The notes under the pieces are model-generated. The model was given only the letters and a program-made list of their open reading frames with translations. It was not told where the DNA came from and did not search any database. The translations under genes were made by a program, and so were the position numbers. Of a DNA stretch of 64,000 nucleotides, positions 51,646 through 60,147 are shown piece after piece. Source of the DNA: JAGWBJ01 sp964291465 (lineage in GTDB: Bacteria > Chloroflexota > Dehalococcoidia > Lucifugimonadales > JAGWBF01); assembly GCA_964291465.2 (NCBI GenBank), contig OZ219934.1, forward strand, positions 11,422 to 75,421, given 5' to 3'. How positions within the stretch are numbered: position 1 is the stretch's first letter; each line of letters begins with the position of its first letter.

Positions 51646-51707
51646 CCCACGAAAGCGGGAGTCCAGGCCCCCCACCCCGGGGTCCCGGCCTTCGCGGGGA
51701 CGACGGG
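51646..51707. repeat. Imperfect inverted repeat in spacer
   Basis: Arms CCCACGAAAGCGGGAGTCC and CCCGGCCTTCGCGGGGACGA are imperfect complements around a GC-rich centre. The CGAAAGCGGGA / TTCGCGGGGACGA pair is of a kind seen as intergenic repeats in many environmental genomes. It may also end MFS transcription. Confidence 0.45.
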
Positions 51708-51724
51708 ACCGTTCCCCAGCTGCG

Positions 51725-51753
51725 TTGACCGGCACCGGCCCATGTCATACCAT
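51725..51753 (+). promoter_or_regulatory. Promoter of the aldehyde dehydrogenase gene
   Basis: TTGACC (51725-51730), 17 bp, TACCAT (51748-51753), about 60 bp before the ATG. Confidence 0.65.
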
Positions 51754-51811
51754 GACCCGAAGCCCATGACCCAAAGCCCATGACTCAAAGGACGGAAAAG
51801 GAGGCGCTCCC

Positions 51812-53224
51812 ATGAAGATGTACATCGGAGGACAGTGGGTCGACAGGGACGAGAAGGTCCCGGTGATCAACCCGTACAGCGGCTCCCAGGTAGACACCGT
51901 GCCCAGGGGAAGCGCCGCCGACGTGGACGCCGCCGTCACCAGCGCGGTGGCCGGGGCGGCAGTCATGGCGGACGTCCCCGCCTACCAGCGGTACACCATT
52001 CTGAAGAGGGCGGCGGACCTGCTGGCCGAGCGAACCCAGGAGTTCGCCCGCACCATAACGATGGAGGAGGGCAAGACCCTGGCCGAGGCCACCGCCGAGG
52101 TGGGCAGGGCCGTGCAGACCATGACCCTGTCGGCCGAGGAGTCCAAGCGTCTCCACGGGGAGACGGTGCCCCTGGACGCCGCCCCCGGGATCGGCGCCCA
52201 CCTTCTGGGGTTCACCGTCAGGGTCCCCTGCGGCGTGGTAGCCGCCATCAGCCCCTTCAACTTCCCCCTGAACCTGGTGTGCCACAAGGTCGGGCCCGGC
52301 CTGGCCGCCGGGAACGCGGTGATCATCAAGCCGGCCAGCGACACTCCCCTGTCGGCCCTGAAGCTGACGGAGGTGCTGCTGGAGGCCGGCCTGCCTCCCC
52401 TGGCGATACAGTGCGTGACGGGGCCCGGCGGGGCCATCGGCGACGCCCTGTGCACCGACCCTCGGGTGCGCAAGATCACCTTCACCGGGAGCCGCGACGT
52501 GGGCGAGCACATCTGCCACACGGCGGGGCTCAAGAAGGTGACCATGGAGCTGGGGGCCAACTGCCCCATGATCGTCATGCCCGACGCCGACGTGGAGAAG
52601 GTCGCCCAGGCCACCGTCGCCGGGGGCTTCTCCAACGCGGGCCAGGTCTGCATATCCACCCAAAGGGTGCTGGTGGGCAGCCAGGTGTACGGGGACTACC
52701 TGGACGCGCTGAAGCCCCAGGTGGAGGGGCTTCGCACCGGCGACGGGTTGGCCGACGGGGTACAGATGGGCCCCATGATCCGGGAGTCCGACGCCGCCCG
52801 GGTGGACCAGTGGGTCCGGGAGGCGGTGGACACCGGCGCCAGGCTGGTGACGGGCGGCGACCGATCGGGGACCATGTACGCGCCGACGGTGGTGGCCGAC
52901 GTGAGGCCCGAGATGCGCATCTCCTGCGACGAGCTGTTCGGGCCCGCGGTCGCCGTCACCCGCTTCGACACCATCGAGGACGCCATCGCCCTGGCCAACG
53001 ACTCGGTGTACGGCTTGAGCGCGGCCCTCTACACCCAGAACCTGGACTGGGCCATGAAGTTCGTGAGACAGGTGCACTCGGGCAACCTGATGATCAACTC
53101 CAGCCCCCAGTTCCGGGTTGACCTGATGCCCTACGGAGGGCTAAAGGACAGCGGGATGGGCAAGGAGGGGCCGGGCTACGCCATCCACGAGATGACGGAG
53201 CTGAAGATGGTGGCGTTCCACTAG
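51812..53224 (+). CDS. NAD(P)-dependent aldehyde dehydrogenase
   Basis: 470 residues of the ALDH superfamily: ISPFNFPLNLVCHKVGPGLAAGN, IKPASDTPLSAL, TFTGSRDVG, general-base Glu in VTMELGANCP, nucleophile Cys in SNAGQVCISTQRV, and CDELFGPAVAV. The short N-terminus and the GQVCISTQR motif resemble the non-phosphorylating glyceraldehyde-3-phosphate, lactaldehyde and sulfolactaldehyde dehydrogenases. Substrate not assignable. ATG 51812 follows AAGGAGGCG. It converges on rho with a CTAG stop overlap. Confidence 0.93.
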   Translation: MKMYIGGQWVDRDEKVPVINPYSGSQVDTVPRGSAADVDAAVTSAVAGAAVMADVPAYQRYTILKRAADLLAERTQEFARTITMEEGKTLAEATAEVGRAVQTMTLSAEESKRLHGETVPLDAAPGIGAHLLGFTVRVPCGVVAAISPFNFPLNLVCHKVGPGLAAGNAVIIKPASDTPLSALKLTEVLLEAGLPPLAIQCVTGPGGAIGDALCTDPRVRKITFTGSRDVGEHICHTAGLKKVTMELGANCPMIVMPDADVEKVAQATVAGGFSNAGQVCISTQRVLVGSQVYGDYLDALKPQVEGLRTGDGLADGVQMGPMIRESDAARVDQWVREAVDTGARLVTGGDRSGTMYAPTVVADVRPEMRISCDELFGPAVAVTRFDTIEDAIALANDSVYGLSAALYTQNLDWAMKFVRQVHSGNLMINSSPQFRVDLMPYGGLKDSGMGKEGPGYAIHEMTELKMVAFH

Positions 53225-54510
53225 GCGTCTTTGGAGAGGTTGGTCAGGAACTCCTTGTTGGTCCTGGTCTTGGAGAGGCGTTCCAGCACCCGCTCGGTGG
53301 CGTCGGAGTGGCTCCCCGAGTCGCTGCCCAGCAGGGAGACCATCCGGCGCAGGAGGTACACCTGCTTGAGGGTGGTGTCGTCGAAGAACAGCTCCTCCCG
53401 GCGGGTGCCGCTGCGCTGGATGTCGATGGCGGGGAAGAAACGCCTCTCGGCCAGCCTGCGGTCCAGGTGGAGCTCCATGTTGCCGGTGCCCTTGAACTCC
53501 TCGTATATGACCTCGTCCATGCGGCTGCCGGTGTCCACCAGGCAGTTGGCTATTATGGTCAGGCTTCCCCCCTCCTCCACGTTGCGCGCGGCCCCGAAGA
53601 AGCGCTTGGGCGGGTAGAGGGCCACCGGGTCTATGCCGCCGGACAGGGTGCGGCCGCTGCTGGGCACCGCCAGGTTGTAGGCCCTGGTGAACCGGGTGAT
53701 GCTGTCCAGGAGGATCACCACGTCCCTCCCGGCCTCCACCAGCCGCTTGGCCCGCTCCAGGGCCAGCTCGCCCACACGGACCTGGTCCTCGACGGACTCG
53801 TCGAAGGTGGACCCGTACACATCCCCCCTCACCGACCGGCGCATGTCCGTGACCTCCTCGGGGCGCTCGCCTATGAGCACCACCATCAGGTCGGCGTCGG
53901 GGAAATTGGCCGTGACCCCGTTGGCGATGTTCTTGAGGACCGTGGTCTTGCCGGCCTTGGGCGGCGAGACGATGAGGCCCCTCTGGCCCAGGCCGATGGG
54001 GGAGAAGAGGTCGATCATCCGGGTGGTCAGGTTCCTGGGGTCGCTCTCCAGCACTATCTGCTCGTCGGGGAAGATGGGGGTCAGGTGGTCGAACCCGGGC
54101 CTGGACCGGGCGCTCTCCGGGTTTACCCCGTTGACCTCTTCCACCCTCACCAAGCCGAAGTAGCGCTCCCCCTCCTTGGGAGGGCGGACCTGGCCGCTGA
54201 CGGTGTCCCCGGTCCTGAGGGCGAACCGGCGGATCTGGGACTGGGACACGTACACGTCTCCCGCCGCGGGCCGCAGGCCGTTCTGGCGCAGGAAGCCGTA
54301 GCCCTCGCCCATGATCTCCAGGACGCCGCCGGCGATGAGCCCCTGGTGGTCGGAGAAGATCTGGAAGACGCGGTGGAGCAGGTCCTCCCGCCGGAGGTTG
54401 CCCAGCGCGCCGCCCTCGTCGGCGCCGGCGTAGCGGGCTACGTCGAGGAGCTCCTCCTTGGTCTTGCGTTCCAGGTCGGCCACGTTGATTGCCACGCGTT
54501 CGGTAGTCAC
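53221..54510 (-). CDS. rho: Transcription termination factor Rho
   Basis: About 429 residues. N-terminal helix bundle (LERKTKEELLDVARYAG), cold-shock RNA-binding domain (GEGYGFLRQNGLRP, VYVSQSQIRRFALRTGD), then the RecA-like motor: FSPIGLGQRGLIVSPPKAGKTT with Walker A, LIGERPEEVTDM, Walker B VVILLDSITRFTRAYN, Q-loop SGGIDPVAL and R-loop GGSLTIIANCLVDTGSRMDEVIYEEFKGTGN in blocks. Rho is a hexameric RNA translocase ending transcription. GTG 54510 has AGAGG 8 bp upstream; GTG 54519 overlaps it. Last gene of the pyrG-tal-rho run. Confidence 0.96.
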   Translation of the reverse strand: MTTERVAINVADLERKTKEELLDVARYAGADEGGALGNLRREDLLHRVFQIFSDHQGLIAGGVLEIMGEGYGFLRQNGLRPAAGDVYVSQSQIRRFALRTGDTVSGQVRPPKEGERYFGLVRVEEVNGVNPESARSRPGFDHLTPIFPDEQIVLESDPRNLTTRMIDLFSPIGLGQRGLIVSPPKAGKTTVLKNIANGVTANFPDADLMVVLIGERPEEVTDMRRSVRGDVYGSTFDESVEDQVRVGELALERAKRLVEAGRDVVILLDSITRFTRAYNLAVPSSGRTLSGGIDPVALYPPKRFFGAARNVEEGGSLTIIANCLVDTGSRMDEVIYEEFKGTGNMELHLDRRLAERRFFPAIDIQRSGTRREELFFDDTTLKQVYLLRRMVSLLGSDSGSHSDATERVLERLSKTRTNKEFLTNLSKDA

Positions 54511-54625
54511 CTGATTCACCTCTTGGAAGCTGTTGCCACTGAAGTCGATGTGCCACCGGCACGGAGATTGCCGGCGCGCGTCCTGTCCGGGGCATTCCCG
54601 GCGCGCGTCCCATGCGGGGGCTGGG

Positions 54626-55282
54626 TCACGAGGAGGCCTTCCGCCAGTCCTCGGAAAAGCGGGACTGGCCCGCGTCGGTCAGGGGGTGCTTCACCATCTG
54701 CATGAGCACGGAGAAGGGGACGGTGGCTATGTGGGCCCCCGCCTTGGCGGCCATGACGCAGTGCTGGGCGTGCCGTATGCTGGCCGCCAGCACCCTGGTC
54801 TGGATGTTGTGGGTCCTGTAGACCTGCACGATGTCCTCCACCAGGTCCATGCCTTGCTGGCCGATGTCGTCCAGGCGCCCGACGAAGGGGCTGACCGCCG
54901 TGGCCCCCGCCCGGGCCCCCAGCAACGCCTGGTTCACGGAGAAGCACAGGGTCTGGTTCACCTTGATGTCGTGGGAGGTGAGGACGGACATGGCCTCGAT
55001 GCCCGCCTGGGTGCTGGGGAGCTTTACCCAGGGGTCCGGTATCCAGGTGGCGATGTCCCGCCCTTCGGTTATCATGCCCTCCACGTCGGTGCTGACGACC
55101 TCCACGGAGATGGGGCCGTCGATGATGCCGGCGATCTCCTCCACCGAGCGCCGGTAGGCCTCCAGCCTTCCGATGCCCTCTTTGGCCGCCAGCGACGGGT
55201 TGGTCGTAACCCCCGTTACGACGCCCATCCTGGCGCCCTGCCTGATCTCGTCTATGTTAGCGGTGTCGAGGAATAGCTCCAT
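54626..55282 (-). CDS. tal: Transaldolase / fructose-6-phosphate aldolase (TalC type)
   Basis: 218 residues, the short TalC/FSA class: MELFLDTANIDEIRQ, GVVTGVTTNPSLAAKEG, catalytic Lys in WVKLPSTQAG, VNQTLCFSVNQALLGARAGATAVSPFVGRLDD in blocks, and ASIRHAQHC. It transfers dihydroxyacetone units (transaldolase of the pentose phosphate pathway) or cleaves fructose-6-phosphate; the class cannot be split from sequence alone. ATG 55282 was chosen over 55339 as the family starts MELFLDTA. It sits between pyrG (141 bp upstream) and rho. Confidence 0.93.
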   Translation of the reverse strand: MELFLDTANIDEIRQGARMGVVTGVTTNPSLAAKEGIGRLEAYRRSVEEIAGIIDGPISVEVVSTDVEGMITEGRDIATWIPDPWVKLPSTQAGIEAMSVLTSHDIKVNQTLCFSVNQALLGARAGATAVSPFVGRLDDIGQQGMDLVEDIVQVYRTHNIQTRVLAASIRHAQHCVMAAKAGAHIATVPFSVLMQMVKHPLTDAGQSRFSEDWRKASS

Positions 55283-55423
55283 CGGGGACCTCTCGTTGGG
55301 TAGTCCGGGCCGGGGCGGCCGGGGCCCGCCCCGGGGCATGGAGGGGCCGTGGAGTCGGGCCCTGGCGGGTCTCCGTTACCTGGAGGGGGCGGGTGAGGAG
55401 GTTGAGGTGCATGGGCGGTACGC

Positions 55424-57055
55424 TCAGATGGGGAGGGCCGGTTGGGCTCCTTCTCGAAGGGTGTCCTTGGCGGCCGCCACCAGCTCCCGGAAGAGGGGGT
55501 GGGGCCTGTTGGGCCTTGAGAGGAACTCGGGATGGAACTGGACCCCCAGCATGAAGGGGTGGTCCACCACCTCGGTGATTTCCACCAGCTTGCCGTCGGG
55601 GGACACGCCCCCGGCCAGCAGCCCCTCGGTCTCCAGGGCCTCCCGGTACGTGTTGTTCAGCTCGAAGCGGTGCCGGTGGCGCTCCAGCACCTCGTCGCGG
55701 CCGTAGGCCCTGTGGGCACGGCTCCCCTTCAGGGGGCGGCAGGGGTACTCGCCCAGGCGCATGGTGCCGCCCTTCTGGGTGACCGCCCGCTGCTCGGGCA
55801 GGATGTCGATCACCGGGTGGGGCGTGTCGGGCTGGATCTCCGAGGAGTTGGCCTCCTTCATCCCCAGCACGTTCCTGGCGTACTCGACGACCATCGCCTG
55901 GAGGCCCAGGCAGAGCCCCAGGTAGGGTATCTGGTTCTCCCGGGCGTAGCGGGCGGTCTCGATCATCCCCTCCACGCCCCGGGAGCCGAACCCCCCCGGC
56001 ACCACGATGCCGCAGGCCGTCTTGAGCAGGTCGTCGGGGCCGTGCCGCTCGATATCCTCGGAGTGGACCCACTGGATCTCGATGTCCCGGTCGTGCTGGA
56101 GGCCGGCGTGCTTGAGGGCCTCCTTGACGGATATGTAGGAGTCCTGGAGGTCCACGTACTTGCCCACCAGGGCGATGGGCACCGACTCGCTGAGCCGGCT
56201 CATGCGGTCCACCAGGTCCGACCACTCGGTCAGGTCCTGGGTGCCCGCGGGCAGGTCCAGGGAGCGCACCAGCAGGTCTCCCAGGCCGTACTCCTCCAGC
56301 ACCAGGGGCACCTCGTACACGGTGGACATGTTGAGCAGGGGGATGACCGCGTCCCTGGGCACGTCGCAGAAGAGGGATATCTTGTCCTTCACGCCCTCGG
56401 GCACCGGCAGGTCGCAGCGGCAGATGATCACGTCGGGCTGGATGCCGATGCTGCGAAGCTCCTTGACGCTGTGCTGGGTGGGCTTGGTCTTCAGCTCGTC
56501 GCTGGCGGCCATGTAGGGGAGCAGGGTGACGTGGATGTACAGCACGTTCCCCCGGCCCACCTCGTTGCGCATCTGGCGGATGGCTTCCAGGAAGGGGAGG
56601 CCCTCGATGTCTCCCACGGTGCCGCCCACCTCGACCACGACCACCTCCGCGGCGGTCTCCTCGGCGTGGGCCTTCATCCTGCCCTTGATCTCGTTGGTGA
56701 CGTGGGGGACCGCCTGTATGGTGCCGCCCAGGAAGTCGCCCCGTCGCTCCTTCCCCAGGAGGGACACGTAGACCTGGCCCGCGGTGAGGTTGGAGGACTT
56801 GGTGAGCTCCTGGTCGATGAAACGCTCGTAGTGGCCCAGGTCCATGTCCGTCTCGCCGCCGTCCTTGGTCACGAACACCTCGCCGTGCTGGTAGGGGGAC
56901 ATGGTGCCCGGGTCGACGTTCAGGTAGGGGTCGAACTTCATGACGGAGACCCGGAGCCCGCGGCTCTTGAGGATGCGGCCGATGGAGGCGGCGCTTATGC
57001 CCTTGCCCACGGAGCTGACCACCCCTCCGGTAACAAAGAGGTACTTAGCGCTCAT
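55424..57055 (-). CDS. pyrG: CTP synthase
   Basis: 543 residues. The amidoligase domain has FVTGGVVSSVGKGI with the P-loop, KFDPYLNVDPGTMSPYQHGEVFV in blocks, GGTVGDIEG and KTKPTQHSVKELR. The class-I glutaminase domain has PGGFGSRG, nucleophile Cys in YLGLCLGLQAMV, and the His-Glu pair in GVQFHPEFLSRP. It converts UTP to CTP with glutamine and ATP. A strong promoter lies 120 bp upstream; the leader of about 110 nt is GC-rich and might allow control, but no clear attenuator is seen. Confidence 0.97.
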   Translation of the reverse strand: MSAKYLFVTGGVVSSVGKGISAASIGRILKSRGLRVSVMKFDPYLNVDPGTMSPYQHGEVFVTKDGGETDMDLGHYERFIDQELTKSSNLTAGQVYVSLLGKERRGDFLGGTIQAVPHVTNEIKGRMKAHAEETAAEVVVVEVGGTVGDIEGLPFLEAIRQMRNEVGRGNVLYIHVTLLPYMAASDELKTKPTQHSVKELRSIGIQPDVIICRCDLPVPEGVKDKISLFCDVPRDAVIPLLNMSTVYEVPLVLEEYGLGDLLVRSLDLPAGTQDLTEWSDLVDRMSRLSESVPIALVGKYVDLQDSYISVKEALKHAGLQHDRDIEIQWVHSEDIERHGPDDLLKTACGIVVPGGFGSRGVEGMIETARYARENQIPYLGLCLGLQAMVVEYARNVLGMKEANSSEIQPDTPHPVIDILPEQRAVTQKGGTMRLGEYPCRPLKGSRAHRAYGRDEVLERHRHRFELNNTYREALETEGLLAGGVSPDGKLVEITEVVDHPFMLGVQFHPEFLSRPNRPHPLFRELVAAAKDTLREGAQPALPI

Positions 57056-57174
57056 AGGCTGACGAAACGAGCCTTTCCCTAATGAGGAGTGACCTTTCGA
57101 GTCAAGGGAGACCGGTGGGGTAAAGGTGGGGCAGCGGGGGGACGGGCCGCCGTCCGGGCCGGGAGTCCAAGCGA

Positions 57175-57204
57175 ATTATAGGCCGCTGTTCTCGCACGTG
57201 TCAA
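57175..57204 (-). promoter_or_regulatory. Promoter of pyrG-tal-rho
   Basis: On the minus strand consensus TTGACA (57204-57199), 18 bp, consensus TATAAT (57180-57175). The strongest promoter seen in the window. Confidence 0.8.
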
Positions 57205-57281
57205 TAGGCCTGACGGCGGCGGCAGGGGAGTCCTGGCCCGCCCTCCCGGCGCGCCGGGACCGCGTGGCCCCGGCCGGTCCG

Positions 57282-57311
57282 TTGCGCCCTACGCGCGGTG
57301 GTTGATAGAAT
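57282..57311 (+). promoter_or_regulatory. Promoter of tRNA-Lys
   Basis: TTGCGC (57282-57287), 18 bp, TAGAAT (57306-57311), 10 bp before the mature tRNA. Confidence 0.6.
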
Positions 57312-57320
57312 CAGACGCCT

Positions 57321-57395
57321 GGGCCGGTAGCTCAGTTTGGTCAGAGCATCGGACTTTTAATCCGAGTGTCCTGGGTTCGAATCCCAGCCGGCCCA
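57321..57395 (+). tRNA. tRNA-Lys (anticodon UUU)
   Basis: A complete cloverleaf: acceptor GGGCCGG with CCGGCCC, D-stem GCTC/GAGC, anticodon stem TCGGA/TCCGA with loop CTTTTAA, T-stem CTGGG/CCCAG with TTCGAAT loop, discriminator A. CCA is not encoded. The low-GC gene that follows suggests the tRNA may have served as an insertion point, but no duplicated 3' end was found. Confidence 0.96.
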
Positions 57396-57511
57396 CATTC
57401 TCTGGCCCTACTTGATACCTGATTGGCAGCTAGCCTCCATGTTGGACATTCTAGTCAGATCATTCAACTAGAGCTTGGCATGGCGGGGTGGCATTTCCAT
57501 CGAGGAGTCTG

Positions 57512-58723
57512 ATGCTCCGACTATTCGACGACAAGTCCAGAGATTGGACCAGGCCATCGCTTCAGGCCGAGTCAATTTACTCCTTTCTCGACCGATCCTC
57601 GCTCCCGTAGTATGAGCGAGTACGGTGTATGCTCCAGCGTTGGGTCGATCGTTTCCCATCTGAGCATCAGCCTCATATCCTGGGCCTAATGCGACATAAG
57701 GGTTACGGATCAAGAGCTAACGACAGGCAGTTTAATGCAGGATTCTTCGAGCTGTTTCTGCATGGATTCTTGAATGGTACTGACGGGAGGGTGGAGGCCC
57801 AGCCTTCACACGAAAGTCGCACCCCAGATTTTCGCGTGACACTGGTCCTCGAAGATGGGGCTGAATTCAGCTACATGGTTGAAGCGACGGATCTCGACTT
57901 GGAGACCAGTACCTCCCTTGAGAGAGACCAGAATGAACTTTCGGTTTTCGACAAACTGAACGAGATTTCGTCCCCCGATTTTCGTCTGTCACTCCAAACT
58001 GAGGGGAAGCTGATATCCACCCCGCCTTTACGGAAACTAAAGCAACACTTCGAAGATATGATCAAAGAGACGGACTACGACGATCAGCTTGGCATTTACA
58101 TTGGCTGCGGCCAAGACCCAACGCACCTCCCTTTAATTCCTCCATTCTCACACGGGAACTGGAAGCTAACCGGTCGACTGATTCCGGTCTTGCCCGAAGG
58201 CCGCCCAAACTCGGGGACTCTGATTCTGCTCTACCCTGCTAAAGTTGGTCACTACGATGACATAGGCAAGACAAAGGCGCGGTTAAAGGAAAAGATAGGG
58301 CAATACCCTAATGCGGAAAACTTGATCATCGCTCTGCGCTGTAACCTGACTAACGACAGGCTGGACGAAGCGTTGTTGGGGAAACTGGGGGCCAGTCCCT
58401 ATCGGAGGCGTGAGGGAACCAGTTCAGTAGTGTTTCATGGTCCCTTCGTCAATCGTAGGATGGATGGATTCTGGGCCAACACCTCTGGTCCTCAGCACAA
58501 GGACGTGATAGGCGTGGTAGCCTTCTATGACCTGTACCCATGGTCTCTGGCAAACACGAGAGCGGTTTTCTATTCAAACCCGTACGTGGACTCGCCAATG
58601 CCAGATTGGACCAACTTGATCACGCATGCGGATTACTCAGACGGAGAAGTAAGGATGGTTGAAGGAACACCTCCCTACGAGTTTCTGAGAGACTACGAAG
58701 CAATCGGGAACCCCTTCGAGTAA
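57512..58723 (+). pseudogene. Low-GC protein, possible PD-(D/E)XK-like nuclease, interrupted by in-frame TAG
   Basis: ATG 57512 has a strong GAGGAG site and opens MLRLFDDKSRDWTRPSL...YSFLDRSSLP, then TAG at 57608-57610, then continues in the same frame (YERVRCMLQRWVDRFP) to 58723. The sense codons on both sides read as one protein of about 403 codons. Residues from about 75 (GFFELFLHGFL, TPDFRVTL, YMVEATDL) resemble the core of a PD-(D/E)XK fold with T in place of the Lys. The family is known to me only as conserved unknowns. A shorter product could start at ATG 57629. Composition is clearly lower in GC than its neighbours, suggesting transfer next to the tRNA. Confidence 0.65.
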
Positions 58724-59162
58724 CCGCACATCCGCAAACGGCTGAAGGTGATTCAGCCTATCTGCAAGAGGAGGCTATGTGATTGTGGGCCGGCGACGGT
58801 CGAGGGGAGCTTACCACCTTATTCTAAAGTGAGACCTCCCAGCGACAAGTCGCAATTCGGTCTTACACGGCCCACCACACCTACGCATCACGGCGTACAC
58901 CGCCACATCCGTGTCCCTTAGTTGGAATGCCGAGACGGGGGCCTCCGTTACAAGGTCGAGATGAAGCGGAGGCAGCTCCCGGCACTTGGGGTTCCAGCAG
59001 GACCAGCACAACAACGTCCCTTGCCTATGGTGGGCTGAATCCTTGTGAGTCCGATTCTTTCCGCATGCGGCCGTTCCCCTGGCAAGGGCCGGGCCCGTGG
59101 GCCTGGCGGCGGTCTCCTTCAGTCACTCCATTCGATAACCATTCAAGAGACCCTAAAGAGGC
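58724..59162. other. Spacer before the phosphodiesterase operon
   Basis: Apart from the possible small zinc protein on the minus strand it contains no supported gene. Composition rises from the low GC of the preceding gene to the high GC typical of the window at about 58.9 kb. Confidence 0.4.
58811..59014 (-). CDS. Small Cys-rich (zinc-binding?) hypothetical protein
   Basis: 67 residues starting LCWSCWNPKCRELPPLHLDL, with a later RRCGGPCKTELRLVAG. The five or so cysteines suggest a zinc knuckle that pairs CWSC with CGGPC. The start is TTG 59014 after AGGGACG. Isolated, with no obvious operon partner. It may be a chance ORF. Confidence 0.42.
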   Translation of the reverse strand: MLCWSCWNPKCRELPPLHLDLVTEAPVSAFQLRDTDVAVYAVMRRCGGPCKTELRLVAGRSHFRIRW

Positions 59163-59206
59163 GTTAACCGATCCTTGACCTGCCGTTAACAGGCGGCTGC
59201 TAGCGT
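59163..59206 (+). promoter_or_regulatory. Three PhoB-type direct repeats and -10 of the phosphodiesterase operon
   Basis: GTTAAC (59163-59168), CTTGAC (59174-59179) and GTTAAC (59185-59190) repeat with an exact 11-bp period. A -10-like TAGCGT (59201-59206) follows after 10 bp. The layout matches the element before the response regulator at 36508-36541. Confidence 0.6.
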
Positions 59207-59256
59207 AGAAGGCGAAGGGAGACAAGAGATGAACGGCAGAGGGGAGCCGAACATAC

Positions 59257-60147
59257 ATGACAAGAGACGACGACTTCTACTTCATTCACATCAGCGATAC
59301 CCACATGACGCCGCCACACGGCGGGCCCTATACGGGCGACGACACGGAGCACAACTTCAGGAGGGTCATCGAGGCTGCGCGCAATCTCGACGTTGCCCCT
59401 TCATTCATAGTCATAAGCGGCGACCTCTCGGACAGGGGTGAAGTCGCCAGCTACGTACGGCTGGCGTCCCTCGCGGCCGAGGTAGAGGAGCAGGGGACGC
59501 CGGTGCTTCCGGCCCTTGGCAACCACGACAACAGGGCCAACTTCTACAGCGTGTTCCACCCGGACTACGACCCGGTGATGCAGGACAGGTACCGCTACAG
59601 CCGCGCCATAGGCGAGCTAAGGGTTGTTGTCCTTGACTCCCTGGTGGAGGGCTACGGGCACGGTCATCTTGGAGCGGCTCAGCTGGAGTGGCTGGACCAT
59701 GAGCTCAGCCGGCCTGAGCCACGGATGGGGACGGTCATAGTCCTGCACCATCCTCCGGTGAACACTGGCGCCACCTGGGTGGACGGCTTCAAGCTGAACG
59801 ACGGCGACGCTCTCCTCGAGGTGTTGAACAGGCATCCTGTGCAGGGCGTACTGAACGGCCACACCCACTACCCAAGCGTGAACAGGTTCGGCAGTACGAT
59901 CTCCGCAACTGCGCCCGGAGTCGCCAACCTCATCGACCCAAGCTCCCGTAACGGCCTCAAGTACGCCTACGGAGCGGGGTTCAATCTGGTGAGCATCCGT
60001 GACAGGGAGCTATCGGTACACCCCGTTATCCTCCCAGGCCCTCGCTACGTCATCAAGTACGAAAACGACCTTGCAGTAGCCCAGTCCGAGGAGACGTCAA
60101 GAGCGAATCAATCCAACACTGCCAGGAAGGAGCTTGCAGCCACATGA
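59257..60147 (+). CDS. Calcineurin-like metallophosphoesterase (GpdQ/CpdA-type)
   Basis: 296 residues of class-III cyclic nucleotide/glycerophosphodiester phosphodiesterases: FIHISDTHM, VISGDLSDRG, ALGNHDNR, VLHHPP and LNGHTHYPS give the full set of dinuclear metal ligands. Likely substrates are glycerophosphodiesters or cAMP; PhoB-like boxes upstream favour phosphate scavenging. No signal peptide, so substrates must be imported. ATG 59257 has AGGGGAG 12 bp upstream. A better-placed GAAGGGAG precedes another ATG at 59229 in a different frame, either a leader or a sign of an N-terminal frameshift. Confidence 0.9.
   Translation: MTRDDDFYFIHISDTHMTPPHGGPYTGDDTEHNFRRVIEAARNLDVAPSFIVISGDLSDRGEVASYVRLASLAAEVEEQGTPVLPALGNHDNRANFYSVFHPDYDPVMQDRYRYSRAIGELRVVVLDSLVEGYGHGHLGAAQLEWLDHELSRPEPRMGTVIVLHHPPVNTGATWVDGFKLNDGDALLEVLNRHPVQGVLNGHTHYPSVNRFGSTISATAPGVANLIDPSSRNGLKYAYGAGFNLVSIRDRELSVHPVILPGPRYVIKYENDLAVAQSEETSRANQSNTARKELAAT

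Noticed and set aside
57321..59250. tRNA-Lys as an attachment site of an integrated element
   Set aside because: No integrase and no second copy of the tRNA 3' end were found downstream.
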